Below are positions 25,178-37,435 of a stretch of DNA of 64,000 nt, in pieces (the stretch's first letter is position 1; each line of letters starts with the position of its first letter). The notes beneath the pieces are model-generated. The model saw nothing but the letters and a program-made list of their open reading frames with translations. It ran no database searches and was not told the DNA's origin. Location: the NCBI GenBank assembly GCA_029962745.1, contig CM057158.1:15615173-15679172 (forward strand). Reading direction: 5' to 3'. Origin of the DNA: Echinometra lucunter. Lineage: Eukaryota > Echinodermata > Echinoidea > Camarodonta > Echinometridae. A program made the position numbers and the translations under genes.

Positions 25178-26742
25178 AGTGGCGTAACAGCCGGGGGGGC
25201 AGGGGGGGGCAGAGTGCCCCCCCTGAAGGATTTCAGCGGGAAAATCCACCAAACCACCGGGAAAAAATGAAAGGGAGGGAAAGGAAGAAAAAGGAAGGGA
25301 GAAAGGGAAAGAAAGAAGGAGAAAGGGAAAGGAAGAAGGAGAAAGGGAAAGAAAAAAAGGAGAAAGGGGAGAAAGAAGAAGGGAGAGAGAGGGAAAAGAG
25401 GGGGAAAAAGAAGAAAGCAAAGTGAAACAAAAGAAATGAGGGAAAATTTAGTACCAAAACCCCGGAGTTTCCGGGGGCTCCGCCCCCCAGTGGCTTTCCC
25501 TGTAGACCCCCATCAGGGGCCCTAAGCCAGAACCCTGGGACCCACCCGCTAACGGCTTCACAACAAGCAACTCGCGGTGCGGGCTCACCTCCGCATATTC
25601 TATTTCTAGACTTAGTTACCGGGAAATTTTCGGCTCTGCCCCCACCCCCCAAATCAGGCAGAGAATTATACCACTGACTCTAGACTTAATTACTGGGAAA
25701 TTTTTGGCTATGCATATGTCCCCCCACCCCATAACAGGCAGAGAGCGTAAGAAGAGCGGGAACTGACAGCGCAAAAACGTCGGAGCTTCCGCGCTTTGCG
25801 CGGGAGGGGGGGAAACTCCCCCCTCCCTGCACCCTCCCCTCTAGGGAGCACTACATTGGCGTAAATTCCAGAAGGTAGGATGATCTGTCACCCCCACTTG
25901 GGGGAGAGGGGGGGGGGGGATAGTGTGTACAATCCCCCCCCCCCCCATGCAGACACACTTTTTAAAGGAAGAAAATATATTTCAATTAATCAGTAAGTAA
26001 AAATTCTGAATATCTATCATAAACAACCATTATATTTTAGAATTTCTATTTGAAAATGCTATAATCAGAAGGTAAAAATTCTGAATATCTATCATAAACA
26101 ACCATTATATTTTAGAATTTCTATTTGAAAATGCTACTGAAATAAAAAAAAAAAAGTGGTTATTTTTCACTCGCTCGCTTCGCTCGCTCGCCAAAATCTT
26201 AGGATTTCCATCCGAAAATGCGATTAAAATCGAGAAAAGTGGTTATTTTTTGGCTCGCTCGCAAAATAGTTATGAAAATGTGTGTGACAGGGAAAAAAAT
26301 CGTTAAAAATTTTTTCATCCCCAATCCTCAAATTGGATTTACGCCGGTAGAACACTATCGTCCTCCTAAAATGCAGTCCTAGCTACGCCACAGATTCTAG
26401 ACATAGACTAGTTACCGGGAAAATTTTGGGCTCTGCCCCCCCCCCCCCCCCCCCCCCCCCCTGATAACAGGTACCTGTTACGCCCCTGGTTGATTGGTAT
26501 GTATAGGAATAACGTTAGATACTTTGAGCTATGGGAGTTTGAGCCCCAATGCACTCGGATCCTCCCACGTCATCAGCCACGCATGGTTAACCAAGGAAAA
26601 TTAATCATATCAGCATACCATCAACATCCCGAAACAACCACCTTGACGATGGAGTTCGGTGTCGACGGGTCCAAATGTTAATCATCTTTATTCTCTCCTA
26701 ATCGGTCTTGACCTTAGACTAAGAAAAACAATCATTACAATC

Positions 26743-29700
26743 ATGGCGGATGCAAGAAGAGTCGCTGAAGCGAAAGAACATATTGCGGCAGCGGAAAAGA
26801 GGTGATTGCTTGTAATTTCTCTTTTTCGGTTCTTGAATGCACTGTGTTGAAAGTTTATTCTATTTGAGTGTATATTATTGTGTGTGGTGGATTATTTTCA
26901 CTGTAATTCCTGTTGATTTTGACGGGAACATTAATTATGGTAGGGCCGCTGTCACTCCTTGCCTTCGAGCATTTTCATTCATTATCACCCGTGTGTGCTG
27001 CGAGAGATCGCGGCAGCAGGGCGCTACACCGCCACGGTTCTCCGTACCGAACGAGTGAACGTATAATATACCTGCGGCTAGTCGGCACATCTTAGCGAAG
27101 TTGAATATTGGCTGGATCTCCTTGGAGGAGATACAAAGCGATCGCAACTGATGGGGGCAGGCCCGGCTGGGCCTGAGGCATAGGGAATATAAATGAACAT
27201 CTCAGTTTCATCCTATTTTGATAATGATACGGTACTAAAATGTGAATAACAAGAATAAATGAGCTTAACAAATAACAGCAAATCATATTTGGACTGGGCA
27301 CTAAATCTGTCTAGTGTCTTGCATTAGATTTCTAAAAGTCTTCTAATGAAGGGATGCATTTCATTATTTGTAACAAGTTAGAAGATATTATTTTTTAAAA
27401 CTCTTTGATTTTTTTTTTATAATTTACTTGCTTCCGATTTAGACTGATGACAGTCATGACAGAGATAAGAAAACTAATTAACATAACAGCGGAAATTTGG
27501 AAAAGAACCATCAATGAAAAGGAACAGCAATACTGTGAAACGGGAGTAAAGGAATAAGAGGATATATGATTTTATTTCATTTGTATTCATGGTAATTAGT
27601 TTTCATATATTTGAAATAAAGAATATTGAGCTTTGTCAAGTAAGAAAATCTTATCACTTTGAAATGTATTTATTTCCAGTAGGAATTCAAGGCAAAGATG
27701 AAAGGAATAAAAATTTATTAATGAATCAATCAAGAAATTATCAGGGGAAAAGACTTTCCAAGGAAAAAAAAAAGAGAAAGGAAGAAAAAGAATGCAACAT
27801 GTTGGTATTTTGGGCATTTACCACTTGTTGAGTAATTTCAGAAATTTGGGTAGTTGATACCATTATAATTATATAATGACTTTTAAAGCAAGATATTGAA
27901 ATATAGATATAATTAGTCATATATCTATTTTTGTTATTTTTTTTTTGAAAATAGATTTTTAAGAAAAAAAATCAACTCTGTTGTTGATTAGTTTATGAGC
28001 ATTCATCCATTTTATTACAGGGGCATTACACAACTATAACACAGTAAGTTTGATAATCAAGAAAATTTCATTTCTTTTTGTTGCTGAAACCATGGCAGTG
28101 TATTAAAAGACATTGGTTAACATTGTAACGATTTTTAAAAATCTCATTTTGTTACTTAAAAATGGGATGAACATTAGGGTTATAGTGTAAAAGTAACAGT
28201 CTGAAAGTTTCAGAGTATAATATCCACAGGAAGTATTTTAAATATTAGAAATGTGAACCAATGTTTGAAATATACGAGGGTCAGTTGCACGGACCAGACA
28301 TGAGGAGTGTGCATGACTCAACGGACCGCACTGTTTGTATTGGCGTATCACGCGACGGAAGGCAGGTAACGGTATTTTTTAATTCGTGCAAACAATCCTC
28401 TTAGTTCATTGTCTCTCGAGATGAAAGCCAATAAAATCGAGGTTTGCGTCTAACTTACAGTTTTTCATTCCAAATTATGGTTGGTTTCAGGGTTTTTTAG
28501 TACAAATACAAGTACTCATACACATGTTTCATCTTAGTTTGAGAATTTTTTAAATCAGCTGCTCACAAAGTTAGCCATTTTTAGCCAATACCTTTAACCT
28601 GGATTGATTTGATACTGTGCTTATTATGACTTGGTATTGCTGGAGCTGATGGAAAATGTATGGTATACTAATACCGTTTTTCATACAGGGCCCTGTTTCA
28701 TAAAACTTGTTAACAAGTTGCAATAACTGTAATAAGCTACTGAAATCCTTGCATCTGATTGACTTAGAGCAAATTTGTCATAGAAATACGGCAGTTGTTA
28801 CTGATAACAAGTTTTATGAAACAGGGCCCTGATAGGTTAAGAGTTGATTTATTTAACATTTTTCATAGCAAATCATGTTAAAGATTTTTTTCCTTTCCAA
28901 GTGACTAAGAAGCTATGTTGTCACTCGCTGTGATAAAATGATGAGTTTCATCACTATCAAATAATTATTTTCTAGCTTGAAAACATCCTTCTTCAAATGG
29001 AAACCAGATTTTGGCAGTGCAGCCCATGAGTATGAACAAGCTGGTAAGTCAGTTCTTAGTCATATTGGTTTCATTTTTGTTTTTTTTTTTGTTTTTTTGT
29101 TTTTTTTTTTTTTTTTTTTGTTTGGTTCATATTTTTTGTAATTGTATATATTTTTTTCTTTTTTGGTTTTTCTTTTTTTTAGGGGGGGGGGGGGGGGTAT
29201 AAGAGCAAAATAGTCTGTATTGTTTGACATAACACTACCTCAGTACTTGGTACTGTCCAATTTGTCCAGCATTACATAATAGCTGACTCTTTGTACATGT
29301 AGTAGACAGGGTGTGGTGGCTAAGAAAGAATACAACACTTTAGATCTGCAATTACAATGCAAAAAAGGACACAATATCATTAGTGTTTGTTAATTGGATA
29401 GAAAATTGTTTTCAGAGTTATATTAATATGACACCAAGATCACAACTTTGGGTAAGGCATTTTGATTTTACAGCTATTTAACTGTAGTCCTGCTCAGTCT
29501 CTGTAGTCTCTGGTTTATTTATGTTGTCTCCATTTTCAAAGCAAGAGCAGTCATACTGTTTTCAACAAAGCTCACTGTATGAAAAGCTGTCATATATGCA
29601 ATTTTGCTGCTTCAAGCAGGGATGTGGTAGTAGCATATTTTGAAAATGAAAAAACCTCCCCCCCCCCCCCCCCAAAAAAAGGCATAGAATCAAAATGCCT

Positions 29701-30277
29701 CGCCCAAATTACTGATACCCAGTAAAACAAAATCTGATATTGTGTCAACAATGTCATATTACATGCAACTGCAAATCTCAGAATTCCAGGCCACCCTGTA
29801 CAAATATGGAGAATATCAGCAACAACAGCAACAGCAACAACAACTATAGGAGCAGCAAAATCATAATGTTTCTTATTATATTTTCAATTGAAATTTGAAG
29901 AACAGATAAGTAATTTTGTCTATCTCTCTCTCTCTCTCTCTCTTTCTGAATAGCTATATGTTTCAAGAATGCTAAACAGCCCTTGGAAGCTAAGAGGGCA
30001 TATATCAGTGCAGCAGGTGCTCACAGAAACAATGAAGCGTATCCTTTTCATTTTACCATACATGTGTGTCAGAAGATCCCTGCACCTTTGGCTGACCAGT
30101 ATGTTATGAGTCAGGAAGTGCCAAGCTATTTTGATAAGGGGGCAAGATGGCCGCTAGGTGAAACTTTTGATGTTTTAAATGAACAAATGGGGGTAGTATA
30201 TACATGTAGTTGCATGACCCAACCCTCTCTTTCCCCATACTCCTCTGTTTTCTTCCTCCTCTTCTTTCTTCTTTTTC

Positions 30278-30309
<32 letters not shown>

Positions 30310-33300
30310 GATCACTTGAAAAATCATAGGGGGTGGTCACTCCCTGCCCCCTGTAGCGCCGCCCTGTTTTTAGTACTTTATTGAAGTCTACATTATTACA
30401 TCTAGCTTTGTTATTTTTGGAGCGAAGGATAATCTCTCTTTGAAAAAAAAATCTGAAGCAGTTGAATGTTTAATGTTTTCTATTTTTAAAAGGTATTTGT
30501 AAATCTAAAGAATATGTAAGGATATATTCTAAATACATGTACATGTACCTACATCCCAGGGAAAAAATCAATTTTTTTTTTTTCCGGGACTACTTTTTGA
30601 GCTCACTCGCCCGAATTTTCTACATGTAATTGCAGTTTACATTGGAGCCTATGAGAATTTCAGGGGCTCTTTTTCAGTTTTCCAGGGCTCTTTTGGCACT
30701 TTGGGGGTGAATTCACCCCAAGCCCCTGTGTATTTTTTTCCCTGCTACATCTGACTTGCAAAAGTCTAAGCTTAGTTTTCCTGAATAGAGACTATACAGT
30801 TTGTTTCATGCAGCAAAGCAGTATGAACAAGCAGGCTTCATCATGAGGGTAATGTATTATGAAACAATTATCTTATATTTAATGAAATACAATTCTGCCT
30901 GTTAGATTAGCAAATGAATGTATATTAGTTCTGAGTTACCCGATATACATTTGTATTGTGTAATATTTGAATGGAAAATGTATTAATTGAATAGATTGTA
31001 AATTAGATGAATGTACTACAAGTAGATTGGAAAAGCATTAATTTATAACCAAGTGATAGGTTGGTCATATAATTGGTCTTATGGTCAAACTGTATTCATA
31101 AGATTTTGATGAACACAGTATTATATGAGCAATTGCTTCTTGTGAGATTAAAGGGTTTGTAAAAAGTCTGTAGGGGTGTAAAAACACTGCAAGTCAATTC
31201 CTTTGGAGTAACTTCCACCCTTTTTACTTTGTAATTTAGGATCTGAAAGACTGGGGTGAAGTGATGGGACTATTTGACAAAGCAGCAAGTCTGTACACTG
31301 AGCATGGAACTCCAGATACGGCTGCCATCTGCCTTGAAAAGGCTGCTAAGTAAGATACACTGTTTTCATATTATTCATCCTCATCAATTGTGATATTATA
31401 TTTCATTGTTTTATATTTGCAGTCACTATCTGCATATGTTTAAAATATCATCCCAAAGTTGCATGATGCAACCTCAGACCAAGAAAACCTACATGTAGGT
31501 AGAATATTATATGCAGCTTTAATGAGGATAGAATGAGTTGTAATGAAAGATTTTCCATTAACTGTGATGTGTTGTGATATGATATGGGTTTGTATTTTGG
31601 ATTGCCAAACAGGATGTCTGCAGTTCATGGTTATGGCCTTTAGTCTTTTTTTCCACATGATGCATTAGTATATGTACATGTATGTTGGACATTTAATGGG
31701 TAGTAGTAGATGGCAGTCAATTAGCAGTGCAATTCTCACCAAAGCCTTAGGAAATACCATTAAAAGCTCCTGTAAATGTCTTTTTGTTGAGAAGAGGGAA
31801 ATTATAACCAGAAGCAATATAAAATGATATACATTTAGTTCTTGTTTTAAAGACTATGATTACAAAACTGCTTCTACATTTCATCTTAATAATTTATTGT
31901 TCATGCCTCTTTTTATTTTGGTGCTTTTATTTTTTATCAATTTTGTCCAGAATGATGGAAACAGTCAACCCAAGGATGTGTTTAGAATTATACCAAAAGG
32001 CTTGTGATGTTGTTGAGGTAAATATCACACAACTACCGTACTTTGTTTGTCAGTGTAAGCTATGATTTTTTTTAAAAAACAGATATAAGCAGGATATTTA
32101 TTTTCCTTAAAAATATGCATTGTTTGTTAATTGTTTGAATGCATAGGAATTAGCTTGATTCATTTAGGAATAGGAATGAAGTCAAAGTATTGAGATCTTG
32201 TTCAGAATGATTATGTAGTAGGTAAAACTGTTTTATTTGGCTGAAAAGTTGTTGGGATTTGAATGCTACTGAAGAAATTATCAGTAGAACAAATTTTAAG
32301 AATGACTATTTAGAAGTTAAAACTATTTTATTTGGCTGAGAAGTTGTTAGGATTTGAATGTTACAGGAGAAGTTAGTATTACTACAAATTTTAGGAAGAG
32401 CTTTTGATGATATGAAACATACTGAAGGCTTACATGAAGCCTTACATGTATTTCTTGCAACAACCAGAGGATAAAGAAAGAATGTTGTGAAAGCTTAATC
32501 ATTATGTTCAGTCTTCTCATGTAGCATACTAATTTTTATCAGTCATTTGAGCATTGTTTGAAGTATTAAGTGCACTGAAAAGATGATTAATAAAAAAAGA
32601 ACACCAAAGCAAACAAACGAAGATTATTACTGGTAACTTTTCATTTGCGTTATCCGATGCATTAATTGTTACTTGCCCTCTTTCCTTACGTAGTTGGAGG
32701 ACAGACCACGTCAGATTGTAGATTTCTTGGGGAAATCAGCCCGCATTCTTGTCAGGATTCAGGACTACGATGAAGCAGCAAAGGTGCTGTCAAGAGAGAG
32801 GGACATGAGACATGATCTGGGAGACATTGATGCAACAAATAGGGTAAATATTATACTGAATGGCATTACTGCTCTTTCGTAATTTTTCCACTTCATGTAG
32901 TACATTTTTAAATATACGGTAATGGGTAGGAGATGGCAGTCAGCAGTGTAGTGTTCACCAAAACCTAAGGAAATACCATATAAAGCTCCTATAAATGTCT
33001 TTTTGTTGAACACAAAAATTATAACAAGAAGCAGTATACATGTATGATAATAAAACTGCATGTGATTACTGATTCAATGATGTATCATCTCCTGAATATC
33101 TGTTTTCAAGGATAGATATCCGAAGCAATTGTTTTTGCAATATATGCAAGTTTGGTAAAGATTGTAGCAGGAAAACTTGAGACATATTTGTCATCAAATC
33201 TCGCTTTGGAATTTAAGAAAATTGAATTGTGTCTATCATGCTAGCACAGGTTTGTGTGTGGTAGATGGCATGTATATAAATACTTTTTTATTGAATGCAT

Positions 33301-35824
33301 TATAAAGTCTTTTGAGTGATGTGCCAGCTACATGCATATTTCCCAGAGTGTCTTGGTATGCCCAATTGTTGTATTATAGATACGGCCTGGATAATTCATG
33401 TATTTTTAGTTAGATAAATGAATTTTATTCTTTTCATCTTGTTACAGACGGTGTCAGCACTAGTCCTGGTTCATTTAAAAAGAGGAGATTATGTAGCAGC
33501 AGATAAGATGTGTAGTATGGCTATGGGGTAGGTACCTTAACTACACAGAGAATGCCACTTGTGTGAAAGGCAAACAATTTTTATCAAATAATTGTAGGTC
33601 ATGCATTGCTTCAGAAAATAAGCATGTATTTTCAAAAATTAATTCAAGTGATTGGCCTTTGCAGTAAGTGTTAGTGAGCAGTGTGTGATTTCATGGTAAA
33701 AAACAAGTGAAGTCCCTAAATTGGCCCCGCAGTGAAAATAGGTAATCACTATTTCCATGTACAAATTGGCAAATATTTCATCAAATTTTGCAATGCAGAT
33801 TCGCAGGAGTTCATGTTGTTACATACTCATAGTGATTTTATTCAAACTATGTTGGAGTGGATAATAAACAAATTGTTGCCAATTTGAGGACAGAAAGCTG
33901 ATTAATTTAGACCTTCTTAAAACTCTGTACTGCTATGGGTTAATATTTCTTGAATTGGGCATAACTCACTCTTGAACCATCATGGTATATTGATAGAAAG
34001 TCATTAAATCATGCGATTTGAATGTAAAACTGAGAGCTGTTTACTGAATGGAGAAGCAAAGCTCCTTTGAAAAATGATCTTCCATGCCAAAATAAACAAT
34101 GACATCCATGTATTAGACAGGTACAGTGGAAACTCAGTATAAAGAGATCTGATATAACAATATTCCTGATATAACAAGGTAATATTCAGGTCCCAGCTCT
34201 TTATATTTTATTGTTTTTTTAACCCTGATACAATGAGATTCCCGCTATAACAAGGTAATTTTGATGGTCCCAAGGACCTCGTTATACCGAGTTTCCACTG
34301 TACTTACCTTTGGTTAGAAAAACTTGCATTCAAAAATGTATTCTTATTCATAAAGAACTGTACTCTCTTTTCTAGGTTTGAAGGGTATGCTGAGAGTGAT
34401 GTAGCCTCAGCATTGGCCTGCCTGTTAGATGCTTATGATAAACAGGATGAAGATACATTTAACCAGATCTTAAGCCTTCCACTCTTCAAATACATGGACA
34501 ATGATGTGAGTAGTATTGTAATGCACACATATGAAATTGAATGCAGGATTGGAAAAGTATATGTCAACAAAAACAAGAACAAGATTTGATTATAAATGTC
34601 AAATTAACATCATTCACTTGAATTGATTATTACTATCAACATATTTCCTTCATCATTGATTTTGACAAAGAAAGAAACAAAGCAAATCAACAAACAAATG
34701 AGTGATAGATAAAAAATGAATGATTGATCAATTACAAAATTCTTACTCTCTTTAATCTATCTTGGTCATTACTCTTGATTATTTATATGACTTATTTTGT
34801 AGGGACAGTGATTTTCCGTTTCAAAAAATGGCCTTTTCCGTTTCCGAAAATCTCAAATTCCGTTTCAGCATGTCAGAAAACGGAAATTCCGTTTCCCCAT
34901 ACACTTTGTACACACGGAAAAGTGACAATTCCGTTTACACATTGAATAGCAAAATCACAGCACGTACACTCGCACTGGCCAAAATTTGTATCTGCTACTG
35001 GACCAACAACACAATAAAATCCGTTCTAATCGGATCTATGCGGGTGCATTTAAGAATTTTTCGATCACATTTAGCATGCATACATCCTCACCTTTCACTT
35101 AATTAGCATTATTTCGCAGTGAAATTAAATTTCATCGACAATTTTGGGGTTTTTTGGACATCGTTATCATCTGACAACGGCTTTTGCCAATCCGCCATCT
35201 TGGATTTTAAGACCACGATATCGTGCTGTTACATCTTCAAACGTAGAGGGCAGCAACACACGACCGTGCAGTTGAGCGATATGAAGCTCAACCCGGCAGG
35301 CCGGTACGGGCGCGGGGTAAAATCGAGTGTGATGATGTCGAGAGCAGTCACGATGTGTGAATTGTCATGATTGTAGCGAAGTGAGATCGTGTTTTCTGGG
35401 GTTTTGTGGCCATTTAATACTCTCATTTTGTTGTTATTTTGGAGTAATTTCTGTTGCTATTCTGTGTATTTTGAGGGAAAATACGTTTTCCGTGAATTTC
35501 CGTTTGAAATGCCACTTTCCGTTTCAAAAGGCCTTTTCCGTGAATTCCGTCCGTTTTCCGTGATCGCGGAAAATCACTGTCCCTAATTTTGTAGCAATGG
35601 GCCACTCGCCAAAAGTAAGTCTTCTTTCTTACAATACTTCTCCTGTTATATTTCCTGTCATGATACAGTATGTCAAACTGGCAAGAAGTTTACGAGTACC
35701 GGGTGGCAGGCGACCCGTGCAGAAAGCAGCGCCACCAATGGGTGCAATGGGGCCAGTAGGAGGAGCTGAAGGAGGAGAAGAGCTGAACGCTGAGGATGAG
35801 GAGGAGGAATTTGATTTGAAATGA
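26743..35824 (+). CDS. NAPG: Gamma-SNAP (NSF attachment protein gamma)
   Basis: Ten exons: 26743-26801, 28976-29043, 29954-30038, 30800-30848, 31240-31349, 31951-32017, 32694-32843, 33448-33527, 34376-34505, 35669-35824. Phases agree throughout and total 954 bp, 317 residues; human NAPG is 312. The chain follows human gamma-SNAP across its length: LKTSFFKWKPDF, the KNAKQPLEAKRAY helix, HAAKQYEQAGF, TEHGTPDTAA, VLVHLKRGDYVAA, and SPLFKYMDND-type text as LSLPLFKYMDND, then an acidic C-terminus EDEEEEFDLK. SNAPs are TPR-like helical adaptors that recruit NSF to SNARE complexes for disassembly after membrane fusion; they are cytosolic and peripheral at membranes. The start has A at -3 and G at +4. 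Introns hold MITEs and one 8-bp-TSD element. Confidence 0.95.
28687..28830. mobile_element. Palindromic MITE, 'gggccctgtttcataaaac' variant
   Basis: The left end 'gggccctgtttcataaaact' is the reverse complement of the right end 'gttttatgaaacagggccc'. The middle ('aataagctactgaaatcctt', then 'gcatctgattgac') resembles the middle of the 'ggggagcgtttcatgaa' family, so the two families share an ancestor. NAPG intron 1. Confidence 0.8.
31680..31830. repeat. Diverged repeat copy A in NAPG introns
   Basis: 'agatggcagtca', 'ctcaccaaagccttaggaaa' and 'taaatgtctttttgttgag' recur in the same order and orientation at about 32918-33055, with exon 7 lying between. A separate two-copy tandem repeat of about 100 bp ('gttttatttggctga' to 'ggatttgaatg') lies at about 32217-32400. 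Confidence 0.65.
32918..33055. repeat. Diverged repeat copy B in NAPG introns
   Basis: Second copy of the repeat at 31680-31830. It reads 'gagatggcagtcagcag', 'accaaaacctaaggaaatac' and 'ataaatgtctttttgttga'. Confidence 0.65.
34132..34302. mobile_element. MITE with 'tacagtggaaactc' ends, copy 1
   Basis: Ends are 'tacagtggaaactcagtata' and its mirror 'ataccgagtttccactgta'; the inside contains 'ctataacaaggtaattttga'. The same element lies inverted at 39886-40046. Terminal text of this kind (AAACT, GTATAA) recalls pogo/Tigger-type elements, but that assignment is tentative. NAPG intron 8. Confidence 0.75.
34802..35585. mobile_element. TIR element with 8-bp target duplication (hAT-like)
   Basis: Ends are 'gggacagtgattttccg' and the mirrored 'cggaaaatcactgtccc'. 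The flanks share 'attttgta' (34794-34801 and 35586-35593), an 8-bp target duplication of the hAT type. The interior has repeated 'ttccgtttc' blocks near both ends and no transposase. It sits in the last NAPG intron, 75 bp before the terminal exon. Confidence 0.65.
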
Positions 35825-37435
35825 ACATTTGTGTGGAAGAAGATGCAGCAAGTTGAAGCCAAGTATTAAAAGACGAAGCTATCTCAGAGATGTAATCTCC
35901 TGTCTGTGGCGTGTCATGTAGATCCCTAGACTAGTTGATTGGAGTTTGGAGTAAAGTAGATGTTTGGAGTGGACTTGACAATCATATGTCATAGGTAGTT
36001 TGTATAACAAGGAGGCCAGAGGTAAGTATGTGCATCTGAAGAGATGCTTAGCTAAGGAGAGCTCAGTGGGCTGTCCAAATAATCATCAAGGACAGTAACA
36101 TTGTGGATGTGAAAGGAGATAAACGTTGAATTTGGTTCTTTTTCCTTGCTGAAAAGCTTCACGCTTTGATTTTGGACTGATTAGGAGAGTTGATATGCTG
36201 AGCACAAATTCATTTTTGACAAGTATTATTCTGTGTTACAGATTTCTGTGAGTTTATTGTCTTACAAAGTGATGTCACGTTTTAGATTGATATATTGCTT
36301 TTCCATCTTTAGACCCAATACTAGTTCATTTAGAATTTATCTCAGGCAGGATACTCCAAAGAAATGGATACAATTCTACAAGTCTTGCTATTAATTAGGA
36401 ATGTGAATGTAGCAGCAAGAATTAGCATTAGCAGTAGTGTCAGTGTTTTGTGGAAGATATCTTCAATACATGTATATTTACCGGTATTGTTTCAAAGTGA
36501 TATATATTACACATTTACACTGTCAACAGTATTCTAGGAGATAACAGTGGCTGCCCATGTTAGGATGTTGATTGTGCATACTTTTGAAGTCAACAGCCAG
36601 GATGTTCTGAAGCAAACTGCTATTGAAATACTTATGCCATTGTGTTGTAGACAGTACTTGGCTTGCTGTGATGAGTGTGGAGGTCATTTTTATGCTGTTC
36701 TAGGTGCAATAACTTTTGTAACCCCCAAATCATGGGGACATGAATGAATGGAAAAAAATTGTTTGTTTTGTTGTCTTTGAAAAGATATAAGATTTTTCTT
36801 AATGTAACAATATTAACATTATGTGTTATAGAGTTTGTTAATGTTGCTTCAAGCTGCAAATGTAGTTCACAATTTTGTTTAATTGAATAAGTGATTTGCT
36901 AGTATGTGTAAATGAAATGCCCCTTATCTGATAAATCAGGTGAATGTATCATTCATATCTCATTCTAAATGAGAGCACTTTTCACTTTGGTGTAGATGTA
37001 TTGGTTTCCCCCGTAAACATACATTGTTTAAAAAAAAAATCATGGTGATACCGGGTAAACATTCTAGATACATAAAATCCCAAATGGATGATCCACCTGC
37101 CCATGTACCTGTACCTGTGCATGTACAATGTACATGTATTCCTATATTTTAGATGCGTACAGAACACAATAGCTCTTAATGACCCTTGCAAGTAGGCGCA
37201 GTTGCATATTGATCATGTATTCTAGAATGCTTCAGTGATAATTAACTTCTCCATGCATGCCTGAGCAAGAGGAAATTTGCTAATTTAGTAGGGCTTTCAG
37301 CCGATGTCATTTCAAATACCTGTATAATATGTGAAAGTGACCTTCCGATGCAACAAACCAGCCTTTTGAATAAAAATGGAATGTAGTGTCTTTGCCTGCA
37401 GGACATGCATTTCTGGGATTTAACTTTTGAATGTA
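35825..37435 (+). other. Probable NAPG 3' UTR and flank
   Basis: No gene frame is supported. The first AATAAA after the stop is at 37369-37374, so a long 3' UTR is possible, but no cleavage site can be defined from sequence alone. Confidence 0.35.

Larger units (their letters stand above)
22329..26492. mobile_element. 4.2 kb inverted repeat between TPX2 and NAPG
   Basis: The left arm (about 22329-23925) and right arm (about 25178-26492) are inverted copies. The outer ends read 'aaccaagggcgtaacagg' and, on the opposite strand, 'aaccaggggcgtaacagg', followed by long G or C runs, 'cccggtaactagtctatg' and 'gtggcgtagctagga'. The inner ends read 'tgcgtaacagcc' and 'ggcgtaacagcc'. Each arm is therefore bounded at both sides by an inverted GCGTAACAG motif, as expected of a complete non-autonomous transposon. 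The spacer is about 1.25 kb. No transposase was found; the longer frames are purine- or pyrimidine-rich artefacts. Confidence 0.8.
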
